Below, piece after piece: positions 39,101-53,500 of a stretch of 64,000 nt of DNA. The notes below the pieces were generated by a model. The model was given only the letters and a program-made list of their open reading frames with translations, had not been told where the DNA came from and searched no databases. Positions within the stretch are counted from its first letter, which is position 1. Each line of letters begins with the position of its first letter. This DNA is from Siphonodentalium dalli (Eukaryota; Mollusca; Scaphopoda; Gadilida; Siphonodentaliidae), in assembly GCA_032622095.1 (NCBI GenBank), contig CP136061.1:49793797-49857796 (forward strand), in the 5' to 3' direction. The position numbers were made by a program, and so were the translations under genes.

Positions 39101-42100
39101 AGGGAAATGACAACATGGGGTACATTTAGTATGTTCGACGCCTACAGCGCTATGCCCTTCAATAAAACACACTCAAAATAATTGTTCAAGTGACTTAATG
39201 CGGTCACCATTTGTCGAGATTGTGAAATTAGAATGCCAACAACTCCTCATAACGACATGGAGATGGCCTGGGAGATGACTATATATAACTGTGTTGGATA
39301 TCGGCGAATTGAACACTCTTATAAATGCTAGTGAATCTCCTCTCGCCATCCATGAACCAAACGGCCCCAAATGTGATTTAATTAATCATATCATTAGATA
39401 CGAACGTGCATGAATTTGGTGGAATCAGTGCTATTAATATATTTGTATCGACTTTGGTGCAACTCCCCTCATGCATGACTTGAATCGCGTCACTTTTATC
39501 ATATATAAACCAGATATATTAGACTCATGCGTGCTTTGTATAATGGAGATGATTATATATAAGTTTGGTGGTATTCGGCAACTAAACAAATTCATATCAT
39601 ATTTATTACCCCCCCCCCCATCTCTCACACAAACGGCACCAATTTCGCGTCTTAAATCACACGTTTATATCCCTCATATCAACAACGTAACTTTAGAAGA
39701 GTTTAACCCTGACCATTATCTTACTCGTAAAAAGTTACCCCTGTCAGACCGGCTTGGTGCCATCTCGATTGTACCCTTAAAGTTATATATAGAACACAGC
39801 TAGATATTCGCAAATATTTGATTCATTGTATCATTTGAGAAGAACGTGTATGAGTTTGATGGTAATTGGCACTAAACATATTTTTTATAAGTTTAATTTG
39901 GTTGGACTCTTTATATCATAGATATTATTATTTATTTGGTGCTAATAAGCGACTAAACAATTTTTTATCAAATTTAGTGCTCACACCATCCCACCACATC
40001 TCTCACCAAAGCAGCACCAATATGACGTCACGCGATTAGATACCTCATATCATGGATAAGAATGTGTATCAATTTGGTGGCAATTGGCGCTAAAGATAAT
40101 GTGTATCAATTTTGGTGCCCCTCTCCGTTTCAGGGCGCCCCTGACTCGAATGACGCCACGTTTGATAGCTTTAAGCCATGCCATTAGACACCTCCGAGTC
40201 ATATCATGGGATGAATTTGTATAAGTTTCGTGGCAATCGGCGACTAAACCAATTCTTATCAGATTTAGTACCCACCTACCGACCCCCAAATCTCTAATCC
40301 CAACGACACCAATTTGACGTCTTTAAATCACGCAATAAGATTCCTTGTATCATGGAGAAGATCTCAAAAGAATGTGCATAAATTTGGTGGAATTCGTCGC
40401 TAAAATTATTTTGATCAATTTTGGTGCCCCTCTCCCTTTCCGGACAGCCCTGCCGCGAACGGCGCGACTTTTGACATTTAAACCACTCCATTAGATTCCT
40501 CATATTATGGGAATGATTATATATAAGTTTGGTGGGAATCGGCGACAATTTGTGTTCTGCCCCTCCCCCTTTTCTGCCCCTGACTACAACGGCGTCACTT
40601 TATAAAATTATAACCCTCGCCATTATCTTTCTCGTAAAAAGTTACCCCTATTAGACCCTTTTTTGTCATCTAGGTGGTCCCCTGTGAATTTCTATAGAAC
40701 ACAGACAGACAGGCAGACAGACAGACATTCGCAAATATAGATATAGATGTGTTATACATGTTACACCTTTAATGGCGTCTTTTGCAATAAAACAATTCAG
40801 AATTATATATTGGCACTTCATGAACATGACACTGTCTATGTGTTTATACATTATGTATTATATATATCTTTATTTCCTCCATCTAGGAGAGTATGTTTTA
40901 CAAAAACAAAAAAAAATTAAAAAAAATTATAATAATAATACAGAGAAGACAATAGATAATAATTCCCGCCACCATGAAGCACAAGCACTCATCGAAACAA
41001 ACTCGCATAAGCACACAATCTCATCAGCTTGCATCCGAATCCATGTTTACACATATACATAAAAAATGATATACATACATGCACACACACCCTCGCCCAT
41101 AAACACCCCTACATACACACACGTATACAGTAGGCCGTACAACACAAATATAAACTATATTTACGCGGGTGCACAATCATACTTATATACACATGTGTGT
41201 ACATACATACATGTGCGTACACATACCTACACATAGATCAGGGCGGCCACGCATACCGGTCGGTTATAAGGCAATCCTTAATACCGTGCTCTCCACTGTA
41301 TTGGGTTCCAAGCCTTTTGTTTCGAACTATATCGACCGAACTGTCTTTTAGTGGATACCATGTCGCACATATCGTAGTATGACACTGTTCGCCACGCCTT
41401 CGACATCCTGAAACATCAATAACTATTGTAATCGATGTATGTTGACAGTAAATGATAACAAGAGGTTTTCCCCACGGTGGCAAAGTTAAACATGTGCCTA
41501 ACGAAGCATTGTTGATCAATATTTAGATCGATTCATATTTTCATAAGAATATAAAACGAGAACAATGTCATTGGCCCCGCTTTTGACGTTCAAAATGGCA
41601 GATGGTCTCGGAACATACTGAATTTCTGCAGTAGGTGCACCAATTAATTTCAAATTCGCAATAGAGTGGATTATATAAACAATCACGGTGGGGAATCACG
41701 TGGCTTCGAGTTGATCACGCACTAAAAATGGCCGAGGCGATCGCAAATGCGACCAGAAACGAATAAATGGGTAATAAACTAGGTAATGATAAATTACATT
41801 GTATTTTTACAGCTATGAGCATATGCTATACTATTTTTCAAGCAAACAGTTGATTGCTCTAACATTCTGACCAAAGTTGTCAGTCGAAGGATTCTTCTAG
41901 ATGTATGGACTGTGTATTCTACGAACCACCGACTGGCAACTTTGGTCTGAATGTTATAGAAAACTACTGAGTTTTTCCGAACAAATAATGTATCAACTTG
42001 TTTTAAAAATATATTAGCATAAGCTCGTAACAGTAAAAATGCTACGATTTGTGTCAGTTCCTCATATATTATGTTTGTGTGCGTTGCATGCACTCCCCTC

Positions 42101-45100
42101 TGCCGTTTAGAAACCACGTGATTCTCCACCGTAAACAATGATAATTGTAAACCATATTGTAAACTCTCTGTCCCAAAATGGCCGCCAAAATGGATAAAAT
42201 CGACTGATATTACATTTTTTAATTGAATATGTATAGTAATATAAGAGTAAACATATGCGGGGAAGAATTGTTGCATAGTAAAAGAAATATAAGGAACTTT
42301 TGTTCAGAGAAATATGAATTTTCTCTGATGTATCTCACGAGAGAGCAAGCAAAATCAGGGTCTCACACAACGGTTAAACATGGGCTTTTGGGCGCCCATA
42401 AACGGCTACATAACGCAGTCCTATTTACACTATTTATCTTGAATCGTGTGATATATCACATACGTGTAATTAAACAGTTACATGAGATGTAAGTGGGATG
42501 CATTGATTGTGTGACCTGTTATAGAAGCATAAATATAATTATGTGTTCAGAGCAGTCTCACAAATATGACCAATCATAATTATTTTGATATCTTCAACAT
42601 CAGAAATTTCAAAATCTACTGCTATTGAACAGTATGCTATAAAATCATAGAGTACTGTGTAGGCTATATGTAGATCCTATTTCCCGTGTCTGAAAATAGT
42701 AGTGATAGCTGCTTCCGATCAAGTGATGAAACACGAATATTTCGCTTTTATCACAAGAATGCATGGTGGCATACTATGATCGCAATTTATCAAAAACACG
42801 AAGGAATAACAGGTACTTTATTCATCATTCTAAACTCGACCAAAAATCCCTACATACTCTGTGGCAGAAACTGTGTTTATACATGGAAAGAATATCTGAC
42901 TATATTCACCAAGGCTACGTATATACCCGAAAGGTACTATACGTTTTCTGCAACCGTATCATCGCGTTTACCCCTTCTCCTTAATATTACACATTTCCGT
43001 TGTACACAAAAGCATAAATATCAACATTGAGTGAATGGTCAACGCTGAAATAACAACTTTAAATGCCGATCACCTGATATTTAGCAGAGAGAGAGAGAGA
43101 GAGATATATATATATATATCTTTATTACCTCCAAGTATAGGAGAGATCGATGCACATGACATATAAATACAGTTGGATTGAAGTGGGCTCCCCTGGCCAG
43201 TGTGGTGGGCCGTTATGTACAAGAATGGAGAGGTGTTGGAAACCACGAGAGTGAAGCATATATGCATTTGAATGTTCACTACAGCTTTTGTTGCAGGAAA
43301 ATCTGATTTGTCCACAGATATGAAAGTTAGTCGTTACAACATACGAGGGTGTTGAGAAGATAATTACAATGGACGTGACACGGGTTGCTGTAAGCCATTC
43401 CTTATCATTGTGCTGAGAACGTACAGGAACTTCGCAGAATATAGTACTAGTTCTTTGAGGCAGTGTGTTCTGTTAGGGTTTCCAGAGAACTTCCGAGGAG
43501 GGTTGCTACCAGGTCATCTCTGGCTAACGACGCAAGGTGAAAATATTCGGGTATGCCGAAACGAGAGATAATCCCTTCCAAAAAGAGTTTCTAATAATGA
43601 GTGCGGCTGGAGAAGAGCATACGAACATGGCGTGGTCGATTTCGTTCGAGTACACTTCGCTGCAGAGATGACACACTAAATTGTTGGCATAGGTAGTCCT
43701 GTTGAGAAGCAGTTCTAAGTTTTTGAGATATTTCAACATGTGACCGTTTCCATGGAGAAGTTTCCAGACTGCCAAGTTTGATAGGGGATTAGGATGAACT
43801 GTCCACAGAATTCGCAAGGATGGATCGGACGAAACTTTGGTCTGCCACGAGGAAATGAACGTTCCCCTGACAGCTGCCTTCACAAGAGTTATCCACGTTG
43901 ACAGTTTTGGGAAGACCCCAATGTCCAGGTAGTCGTTCAAATAGTTCAAAAGAGTTTTTGGCTAATATGGAGAACATTTCCTGTACAAAACCACTGTAGC
44001 GATTGTATAGTCTGTACAGGTGTGCTTTCAAGACAAACAGTCGTAATGGTAATTGATGGCCGAACGGTAGATGGATAAGACGTCCCAGAAAGCAAAGTTT
44101 TTTTATATGCAGTTGATATTCAATTGGTAGAAATCCAAGAAGACCTAGCGATAGCCTAGTTGACACTCGTTTTTGGGAGGGATTGTGCGTATTTGAGACA
44201 TGTTCTGGCGGCTTTGTTCATAATGGTGATGGCGGAACTTTGATCAAAAGGAACCACGTCGACACCATAGAGAGCTCTCGGTAGAACAACAGTTTTGAGG
44301 ACATTTGTCATGGTAATGGGTGTAGTGGATTTCATAAGTTTGTTACCCATGATATTGAAAGGTTATTCCTCATTTTAGTCGACACAGAAGAGGCGGAATT
44401 GACCTGCTTCGCAAACTTGTCCTGAATTAAACCAAGATGGGCACATTCTGTAACTTCCTGAATAGTTTGATTGCCCAACCTCCATATCCTTCCCGAGCGG
44501 TCATATGAGTTTTTATTCTCGTTGAATACAACAATTTTGCTCTTCGTGGAGGAGAATTCGAATCGCCACCGCCTGCTATATTTCACACATATGTTCAACA
44601 AGGAGTCGAGACCGGATTTCGATAGCGACAGAAGAGCGATGTCGTCGGCAGTAGTAGGAGCGCCACATGGGATATTGCAGATTCTTAGTCCCTATGGAGA
44701 AGATGCTAGTTCGTTAAGTAGGACGTCTATGAAGACGGGATAGCAGAGAGGTGACAGAACGCCACCTTGTCGAGTAGATTACAGTATTTTGAAACTTTGC
44801 GACATGCGGCCGTCATATAGTACTTTGCTAGTCACATCCGAATGGATGTTCTCCAACAAACTGACAAGGTGTGGCGAAAATCCGAGCTGAATGAATTTGT
44901 ACAGGAGGCCAGTGTGCCATACTTTATTAAACGCTTTCTTGGAGTCAAGGAAGGCAACATATAAATTGTCAACTAAGGATCTGTTCCCACCTGGTGTTGC
45001 GGCAACGACATGTCGCGGCGACATCTAGGTGTGTGTCGCTCAAAGGGGAACAAATCAACCGAGTCCTCGCGATGACAAATTTCTCTTGGCCAACGTCTCG

Positions 45101-47492
45101 ACTAGCTGTAACAGTTGTTCTCATAACAACACGACAAAGATGCTAATTAACGAAGTCCGGCAATGTCGTGAAATAATTGGAAGAATAACGCCTGAGAGGG
45201 ACGTAGCTATGGACGTGGTAATGGTGATCACCTTAGAATGTACAACTACACCCCCTTGAGCCAGACCGTTGGAAGTTTCCGACTGGTAGTCTGACACCTG
45301 AAACATTCCAAATCTTGGGCATTCTAATCTAGTTATTCACAAAAAAACATTATAGGGCCATCCAAATTATACCGCGCCCCAAATATACAAATACAAATAC
45401 GTTAGAACGACTTGTAGAATTAAAAACAAGTCGTTATATCTACTTGTAGAAAAAAGTACGAGTCGTTATAACGACTTGTTTTTATTTATACAACTCGTTA
45501 TAACGAGTTGAGAAAGTCGTTATAACGACTTTGAAGTCGTTATAATGAGTTGCCGGAAGTCGTTATAACCGCTTGCCAGTCGTTATATCGAGTTGTTGGA
45601 AGTCGTTATAATGGGTTGTAACGACTTCAACAACTCGTTATAACGACTTCCAACACCTCGTTATAACAACTTCCAACTCGTTATAACGACTTGCAAGTCT
45701 TTATAACGAGTTGGAAGTTGTTATAACGAGATGTTGGAAGTCGTTATAACGACCCGCAAGTCGTTATAACGAGTTGTTTATTTGCATATTTGAGGGTGCG
45801 GTGTGTTTCGGATGGCCCTAATGCGTTTCCCTACGTTATTGGCTACACCCGAGTGATTTCACGGAAGTTTCCTCAATATATTCGGGAAAGTGACTGTAAC
45901 AACGACTTGATCCTCAACCATGCAGTGCAATCGTTGGCCACCGGTTGCAATCTACAAATTACTATGGTATATAGTCACCGCAACAATATACTTAATTGGT
46001 AACACAAACTCCTCGCTGACAAAACAGCGAATGGACTACGTCAAATTCGAGAAACATTCCAAGGATAGAGCTAATACAACAACCTGGTTCATTAGGCGTG
46101 TCCTACTTCATCCGATGTTTATCAATATATCGTTGCTTTGTATTGTATATTAGGAGAAATTGTGAATCTTAAACCGTAAACATAACTTTCATGTATAATA
46201 TGTCCATTGCAGAAATCATCAGACCCTTGCTATGCCAGTCCTTGCGATGACAGTTCTATATGCATTCCAACCCAAACAGATACCGGCGGATATCGATGTG
46301 TCCAGTTAGATTCTACAGGTAAGAGACGCTATAAGGGACATGCAAATTATTCTGGAATAGTTTAGGTCATTTGGGTATATCATATGATTTTCCAATCATC
46401 ACATTTGACATTATGGAGATTAATATTATACAATTAACATAAATATTGAATTACCATATATAATACTTGAAATAACATATTAAAAGGTTAGTATGGTGAA
46501 CGAGTTTGTATATCGCATAACTTTTATATCAAACTGGAATTTGCTTGTTGGTTTGAACAATTTATGCGTATACTACCGAATATAACATAACAATGACAGA
46601 TTCGTTCGACACTTTTTTGCTTAATATTGGGTTGATTTGTTGCGTACATGTGAATTGGATGGGAGATAACACGTTTTCAGTTCTGAATTTATGTAAATCA
46701 CTGGGTTGGTTTGATGATCGAAAATATTCCCCTTGCTTATCCTATATAAGTTGATATTAGATCGTGAAATCCTCAGGTAAACGGCTCAAAAATAACAAAC
46801 AATAGACAGTATAGTTATCACCACAACTGTCCGTTCTCATTAACTACATCATACCATTTATACCATGGTCGCATACTCTACTATAGTATTAACGGTCATT
46901 TTGAAAAAAAAACTCGTTACTCGCCACTGTGCATGGGTACATGGATATTGAATACCTGGATGTCTCTTTCTGAAAATCGACATCCAAGTATTAAATCTCC
47001 ATGTACCCCCAGTGTTGCCAAAGATAACTAATAATAGCTTTTTTATACACTTTCCCAATTCCATCAGGTTTCATATCCCTTCGCCGTGTAACAGTTCTGA
47101 TGCACCGAGTTGCCGCGGGGTCCACTGGCTGGCACGGAGGGTTGAAGTGTTGACACATTTCTTCAACGTTTTAAGTTCTAAATTTCTAATAGTATTCTTA
47201 TCGGCATGATCATGGTATAAACAAAATACACACGTAGTGTTTCTGAATATCAAATTGAAACCAATCGTGCGATTGATGATATACCGCACTCGCTAAATCT
47301 CGTGCGGTAAATCATCAAACCCACTCGTGGTGTAAATTTGGTATTCAAAAACACTACGTTTGTAATTATATATCTGAATATAGTAGATTTGTTATCGTAA
47401 TTTGGCATGTACATTATATCTTCTCTCTCGAATACAGGTGGGGCGTCGGCGACAGCAGCAACAACAACAACAACAACACCACCAACAACAAC

Positions 47493-47526
<34 letters not shown>

Positions 47527-50500
47527 ACACCACCAACAACGACCACCAATTCTGCATGTACACCGATACCTCCAGGTACACGTGATATACATATTGTGAA
47601 GATTTGTGTCACACATTTGTACCCTTTTGTAAATGTTTTGTAGGTTAAATTTCGCCAAGGGTACGAACGTATTTTGATTATGTGATCAAGATTACACGAC
47701 CAATAACTAATGTGATAATGCGGATATTAAGAGTCTACACTCTACATATTGTAGATATCTGATATTGGGGATAAACTTGTTTGGATTATTAAAAAGTACG
47801 CAATTAGACGCCCTCAAACCTCTTTTCAAGTTCATGATATTGATACACAACTATGATATCCATAGCTCACTAAATATATTGCCAACATAAAGTATAGCTA
47901 ACAAACGATACGTGTATTACGTCAATGTAGCTTTATTAGGTGACGTAATTATATATGCAAATTGCGTTGGTAACTAACTAGCTACCCCAACGCCTCGGGA
48001 GATATTGTTTCCTCGAGGAGACAATTAGTTTGGTTCGTTATGTGTTGATTTAAAGTGTAGTTTTTTTCGTGGTCATTAGGAAATCAATAAATTTGTGGAA
48101 AGCTTAAACCGCACTGAGTTTGAAAATCCATGTTTCCCTTTTTTTACGACGCCCCCGGCGGCCATCTGGGATATTTCAAAATGGCCCCCAGCTACGTTCG
48201 TATTTAAATAGTTGTCCATTGATTGGAAGTACCTCAATATATATATATATAGATGTCCATAAAGAATTGACCTCGTTCGAGCCGGATATATATCCCTCCG
48301 TATTTCCGTCCGCCAGTCCGATCTGGATGAAATTTTGCATGGATGTTTACTACTACGTAGTGTTCAATTGTTTTTCCAGATTTTCCGGTTTAGTGTTTGT
48401 CATGTATGTTTATGTGGGAATGTTTTTTTTTGGTCCGTCCGAGCAGATATCTTCACCACCAGTTGACGAATCGCAATGGCAACCACTTCAGTGTGCAATC
48501 GTTGTGTTCATATTTTCCGTTCTACAGTTATTTATCTTTGTTTATATGAAACTGTCGGTGTTTTTCCCGTCCAAGCAGATATATCACCCATGCTTTGTCA
48601 GTTCGAATTTGCCACCATGAGGGTATGCCAGCACAGCCGGTGCAATATCTTGTTATCAATTAAAACTGCATCAATTAATGAGTTTGGATGGACTTATAAC
48701 ATATTCACGTACATGTAACATGCAGCTGAACATTGCTCCCTGGCGTCCATTTTGGATTTTCTAAATTGCCGCCGAGTACATAGTGAAATTATATCAATAA
48801 GCACTTATGGCCTTTATAGTACAGCGGCCTTATGCATATATTTTAGAGAACTTGTCGACGGATCACGGCCGCGCGAACGAACGACGGACGCAAAAACCCT
48901 TAGCAATGGCTCAAACTTGACACAGCTATCATATAAACTTACATAAGCACAACTTGCTTGTATATTTTTTAAAATAAATAATTGTGCATAACTGGCAAAG
49001 GAATAAGAACCTTGGTTGGGACGTCAATATGTTTAAAAATTATGCCTAAACTTTAGTTTAGTTTTAAGTTTATTGTCGTTTCAACGCCCCTAAATATAAC
49101 ACATTACTGTCTAAGCCAGGCTATAATACATGTACATTGAAACAATAAACGCCCATAGTGCGCCAGTGCCTCCGTAAATATGATATATCAAATTGTGTGT
49201 TATAGAGTATTTTCAATTAGTTCTGCATATAACCGAGGTGGAGAGTTCGCGGATACCAACAACGCAGTCTGAGCTATATATGATTTGGCGCGGGTTTGAA
49301 CCATGACATGGGAGAAACTCGGAACCGATTTGCATGCATATTCTGAGTGCCATTCCGATCGAGGGGTGGCCATTTTGATAAGAAAGGATAATTCACGCCC
49401 ATTGAAACAATGAACACTGATAATGAGTCAGTGTATCCATCAATTTGTTTCGAAATTAAGCCTAAACGTGAGCCTAGTTTAAATGTTATTGTGGTTGCAA
49501 CGCCCCCATTCCATAAATATATCTATCTATTCTCGAGAAATGTAAGGCTTCGATTGATTCCACTTTTGACGGGAGTTTCTCGACTGAATAGATCAAGTAG
49601 CACTCCGCAACTTCATTATAGGGTGCAATCGAGAGCCTGAGAGATAAAGTTCTGACTCGATTGTGATAGAATATTTTGCTCACTGAACAGAAACTCGCAA
49701 AAAGTTGTTGTATTTGTGTTTTATATTAATTCGTTGTTTCTGAGTGTAAATTCAACGAGTATAGTAAGCCACCATTGTCATGTGATGAGTGCCAATTGGA
49801 TAGAAATCCATGGTTAACAGTGTTTTATTATTCGAACAATCTCGGACATGGGATACCTACCCTCATCTCTCGCGTCGGCAGCTATCGATTCCAATGAAGA
49901 CGGAAGCTTCACGACTAAATAGAGCAAGGAGTGCCACAGAAGTCCACTCAAAGGGATAATTCTAGATTCCCTGTGATAAGTGTTTGACTCGGATGTGCTC
50001 GCTTTTATATCTCACACAACAGAAACCCGCGTTAGCTCACAGAAAAGACATTCTCCAGCGTCCACCATTAGCTCTTAAATAAGTGTATCTTAGTCACTAT
50101 CAATTCAAACTATACCGAATCGTGCCACCTCATTATTCGGTGTGTGTATTATACACAGTGTATATTTGGGTCATTGGTGGATTAGTCCGTAATCTGTTGT
50201 ATTAGACTGCCCGGAATATTTTCGAAACCGAAGAGTTGAGACAGAATAAATATACTAAATTCTTTGTTTAGATTATATTAGATATTTAACACTGCGAACT
50301 TGTTCTCAAAGTTGGAGACCTACAACCTTCACAGTGGTTCCTCACCAAACTAATGTTAAATTATTTTAAACAACGGAATGGTCGATATTTCGAACACATG
50401 TTCAGGTTGTTGTCAGTACGGAAACTTGATTTATTTATTACCATATTTAAGTTTCAGACAAATACATGATTCATACATGCCGTTACATTCATGATAGGCT

Positions 50501-53500
50501 TATATATATCAAGTATAAATGTATGTTTATGCCTCCGAATGTGTTCAGTTTTCCAAATTGTTGATCCTATACTGCACTAAATTTAGGCAGCTGAATAACA
50601 GATTCTAAAATTCGAGTGATCGCCGGATAGTTTCATCAAGAGCCCTAGCGTGTCTGCAAATACAGGAGGGCGTAATATCAGCACACAGAAGTAGTCTGAT
50701 AAAAACAACCATTTAGTAAGTTCACGATGATTTACACTATCCGCATCTGGCCGATGATCACAAGGGGTTTATACATACGTATACCGAGCCGCAGAAGCCA
50801 GCAATTAGTGGTTGCGGCATTACCAGGTGAAGATGGTAACCTGCAATGGTCACATCTCACCTTTCAGCAGATTTAGCAATATGCTACTGTGGCTGATGTT
50901 CGTATATCAAACATGCAGACGCTAGAAATTAGCGGCCGCAACATTCCTATGAAAAGATGGTTACCTGCAAATATCACATCACACGCCGGTAAGCAAATTT
51001 TAGGCTACTTTGGTAAATGTTCGGATTAATCCAATTACCGCCGAATATAAGGAGATCCCGATATATACTGGACACGTGGGAAAGTAAGCAGCCTCAGGAC
51101 GCCAAAGGAAACAGTCTTAGGACGCCAAAGGAAACAGTATTAGGACGCCACAGAAAACAGTCTTAGGACGCCAAAGAAAGCAGTCTTAGGACGCCAAAGG
51201 AAACAGTCTTAGGACGCCAAAGGAAACAGTCTTAGGGCGCCAAAGGGAACAGTCTTAGGATGCCAAAGGAAGAAGCCTTATGGCGCCAAAGGAAGCAGCC
51301 TTATGACGCCAAAGGAAGCAGTCTTAAGACGCCAAAGGAAACATTCTTAAGACGCCAAAGAAAGCAGTCTTAGGACGCCAAAGGAAACAGTCTTAGGACG
51401 CCAAAGGAAACAGTCTTAGGACGCCAAAGGGAACAGTCTTAGGACGCCAAAGGAAGAAGCCTTATGGCGCCAAAGGAAGCAGCCTTAGGACGCCAAAGGA
51501 AGCAGTCTTAAGACGCCAAAGGAAACATTCTTAAGACGCCAAAGGAAACAGTCTTAGGACGTCAAAGGAAACTGTCTTAGGACGTCAAAGAAAACAGTCT
51601 TATGACGCCAAAGTAATCAGCCTTAGGCCGCCAAATGAATTAATCCAATTACCGCCGGATATAAGGAGATCCCGATATATACTGGACACGTGGGAAACTA
51701 AGCAGTCTCAGGACGCCAAAGGAAACAGTCTTAGGACGCCAAAGGAAACAGTATTATGACGCCACATGAAACAGTCTTAGGACGCCAAAGAAAGCAGTCT
51801 TATGACGCCAAAGGAAACAGTCTTAGGCCGCCAAATGAAACAGTCTTAGGACGTCAAAGGAAACAGTCTTAGGAAGCCAAAGGAAGCAGTCTTATGATGC
51901 CGAATGAAGCAGTCTTATGATGCCGAAGGAAGCAGTCTTATGATGCCGAAGGAAGCAGTTTTAGGACGACAAAAGCGGTAACTAGAAGCAACACACCGGT
52001 ATCTCTAGAACACGCCATTTTGAAGCTTGATGACTCAGGAAGTTATAGAGGGAAGCACCAGGCAGCTATAACCATTGGAACAACAGGCGCGAGCGAACAA
52101 CTGCGCAGACAGAAATGTTTTATAACAGTATAATGGTGCATTTATGAAACGGCCTGTCGTTTTATGTCGCCCTCCATTTTAGCACACATGTAACCGATAT
52201 GAGCAGATAATACGATAATTCACTAACATGTCTCAAACCTAATCTGACGTGAATTGGCTTTTGTTACGTATCTATCAACGTAATTCGCATGATCGCACGA
52301 GTTTCCAGGCGTGTGATAATTCTCAGAATCGCACTAGTGCAATCTGTCGACGGAACTATTTCATTCAGTGCCACCTCATTATTCGGTGTGTGTATTATAC
52401 ACAGTGTATATTGGGGTCATTGGTGGATTAGTCCGTAATCTGTTGTATTAGACTGCCCGGAATATTTTCGAAACCGAAGAGTTGAGACAGAATAAATATA
52501 CTAAATTCTTTGTTTAGATTATATTAGATATTTAACACTGCGAACTTGTTCTCAAAGTTGGAGTCCTACAACCTTCACAGTGGTACCTCACCAAACTAAT
52601 GTTCAATTATTTTAAACAACGGAATGGTCGATATTTCGAACACATGTTCAGGTTGTTGTCAGTACGGAAACTTGATTTATTTATTACCATATTTAAGTTT
52701 CAGACAAATACATGATTCATACATGCCGTTACATTCATGATAGGCTTATATATATCAAGTATACATGTATGTTTATGCCTCCGAATGTGTTCAGTTTTCC
52801 AACTTGTTGATCCCATACTGCACTAAATTTAGGCAGCTGAATAACAGATTCTGAAATTCGAGTGATCGCCGGATAGTTTCATCAAGAGCCCTAGCGTGTC
52901 TGCAAATACAGGAGGACGCAATATCAGCACACAGAAGTAGTCTGATAAAAACAACCATTTAGTAAGTTCACGATGATTTACACTAACAGCATCTGACCGA
53001 TGATCACAAGGGGTTTATACATACGTATACCGAGTCGCAGAAGCCAGCAATTAGTGGTTGCGGCATTACCAGGTGAAGATGGTAACCTGCAATGGTCACA
53101 TCTCACCTTTCAGCAGATTTAGCAATATGCTACTGTGGCTGATGTTCGTATATCAAACATGCAGACGCTAGAAATTAGCGGCCGCAACATTCCTATGAAA
53201 AGATGGTTACCTGCAAATATCACATCACACGCCGGTAAGCAAATTTTGCCATAGGCTACTTTGGTAAATGTTCGGATTAATCCAATTACCGCCGGATATA
53301 AGGAGATCCCGATATATACTGGACACGTGGGAAAGTAAGCAGCCTCAGGACGCCAAAGGAAACAGTCTTAGGACGCCAAAGGAAACAGTATTAGGACGCC
53401 ACAGAAAACAGTCTTAGGACGCCAAAGAAAGCAGTCTTAGGACGCCAAATGAAACAGTCTTAGGACGCCAAAGGAAACAGTCTTAGGACGCCAAAGGGAA

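Larger units (their letters stand above)
19362..46212 (+). other. Intron 1 (26.9 kb), rich in transposable elements
   Basis: The intron runs from donor GTGAGT at 19362 to the acceptor with TTGCAG ending at 46212. It contains piggyBac-type, hAT-type and other MITEs, an RT fragment, inverted repeats, the palindromic Polinton, the 38-40 kb repeat field, a decayed LINE and a TA-flanked MITE. No other exon with lectin-gene-like phase was recognised. Stretches not listed separately (for example 19.5-20.7, 21.2-22.3, 24.4-25.1, 37.2-37.9 and 41.2-43.0 kb) show nothing I can name. Confidence 0.7.

Noticed and set aside
47250-47658. Minus-strand poly-Val and poly-Cys frames and plus-strand poly-Gln frame over the ACA tract
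   Set aside because: Shadows of the Thr exon; only the Thr frame has matching splice phases on both sides.
48120-48620. 166-aa frame with hydrophobic stretches
   Set aside because: It lies in an intron within repeat-like sequence, with no recognisable domain or promoter. Length alone is not enough.
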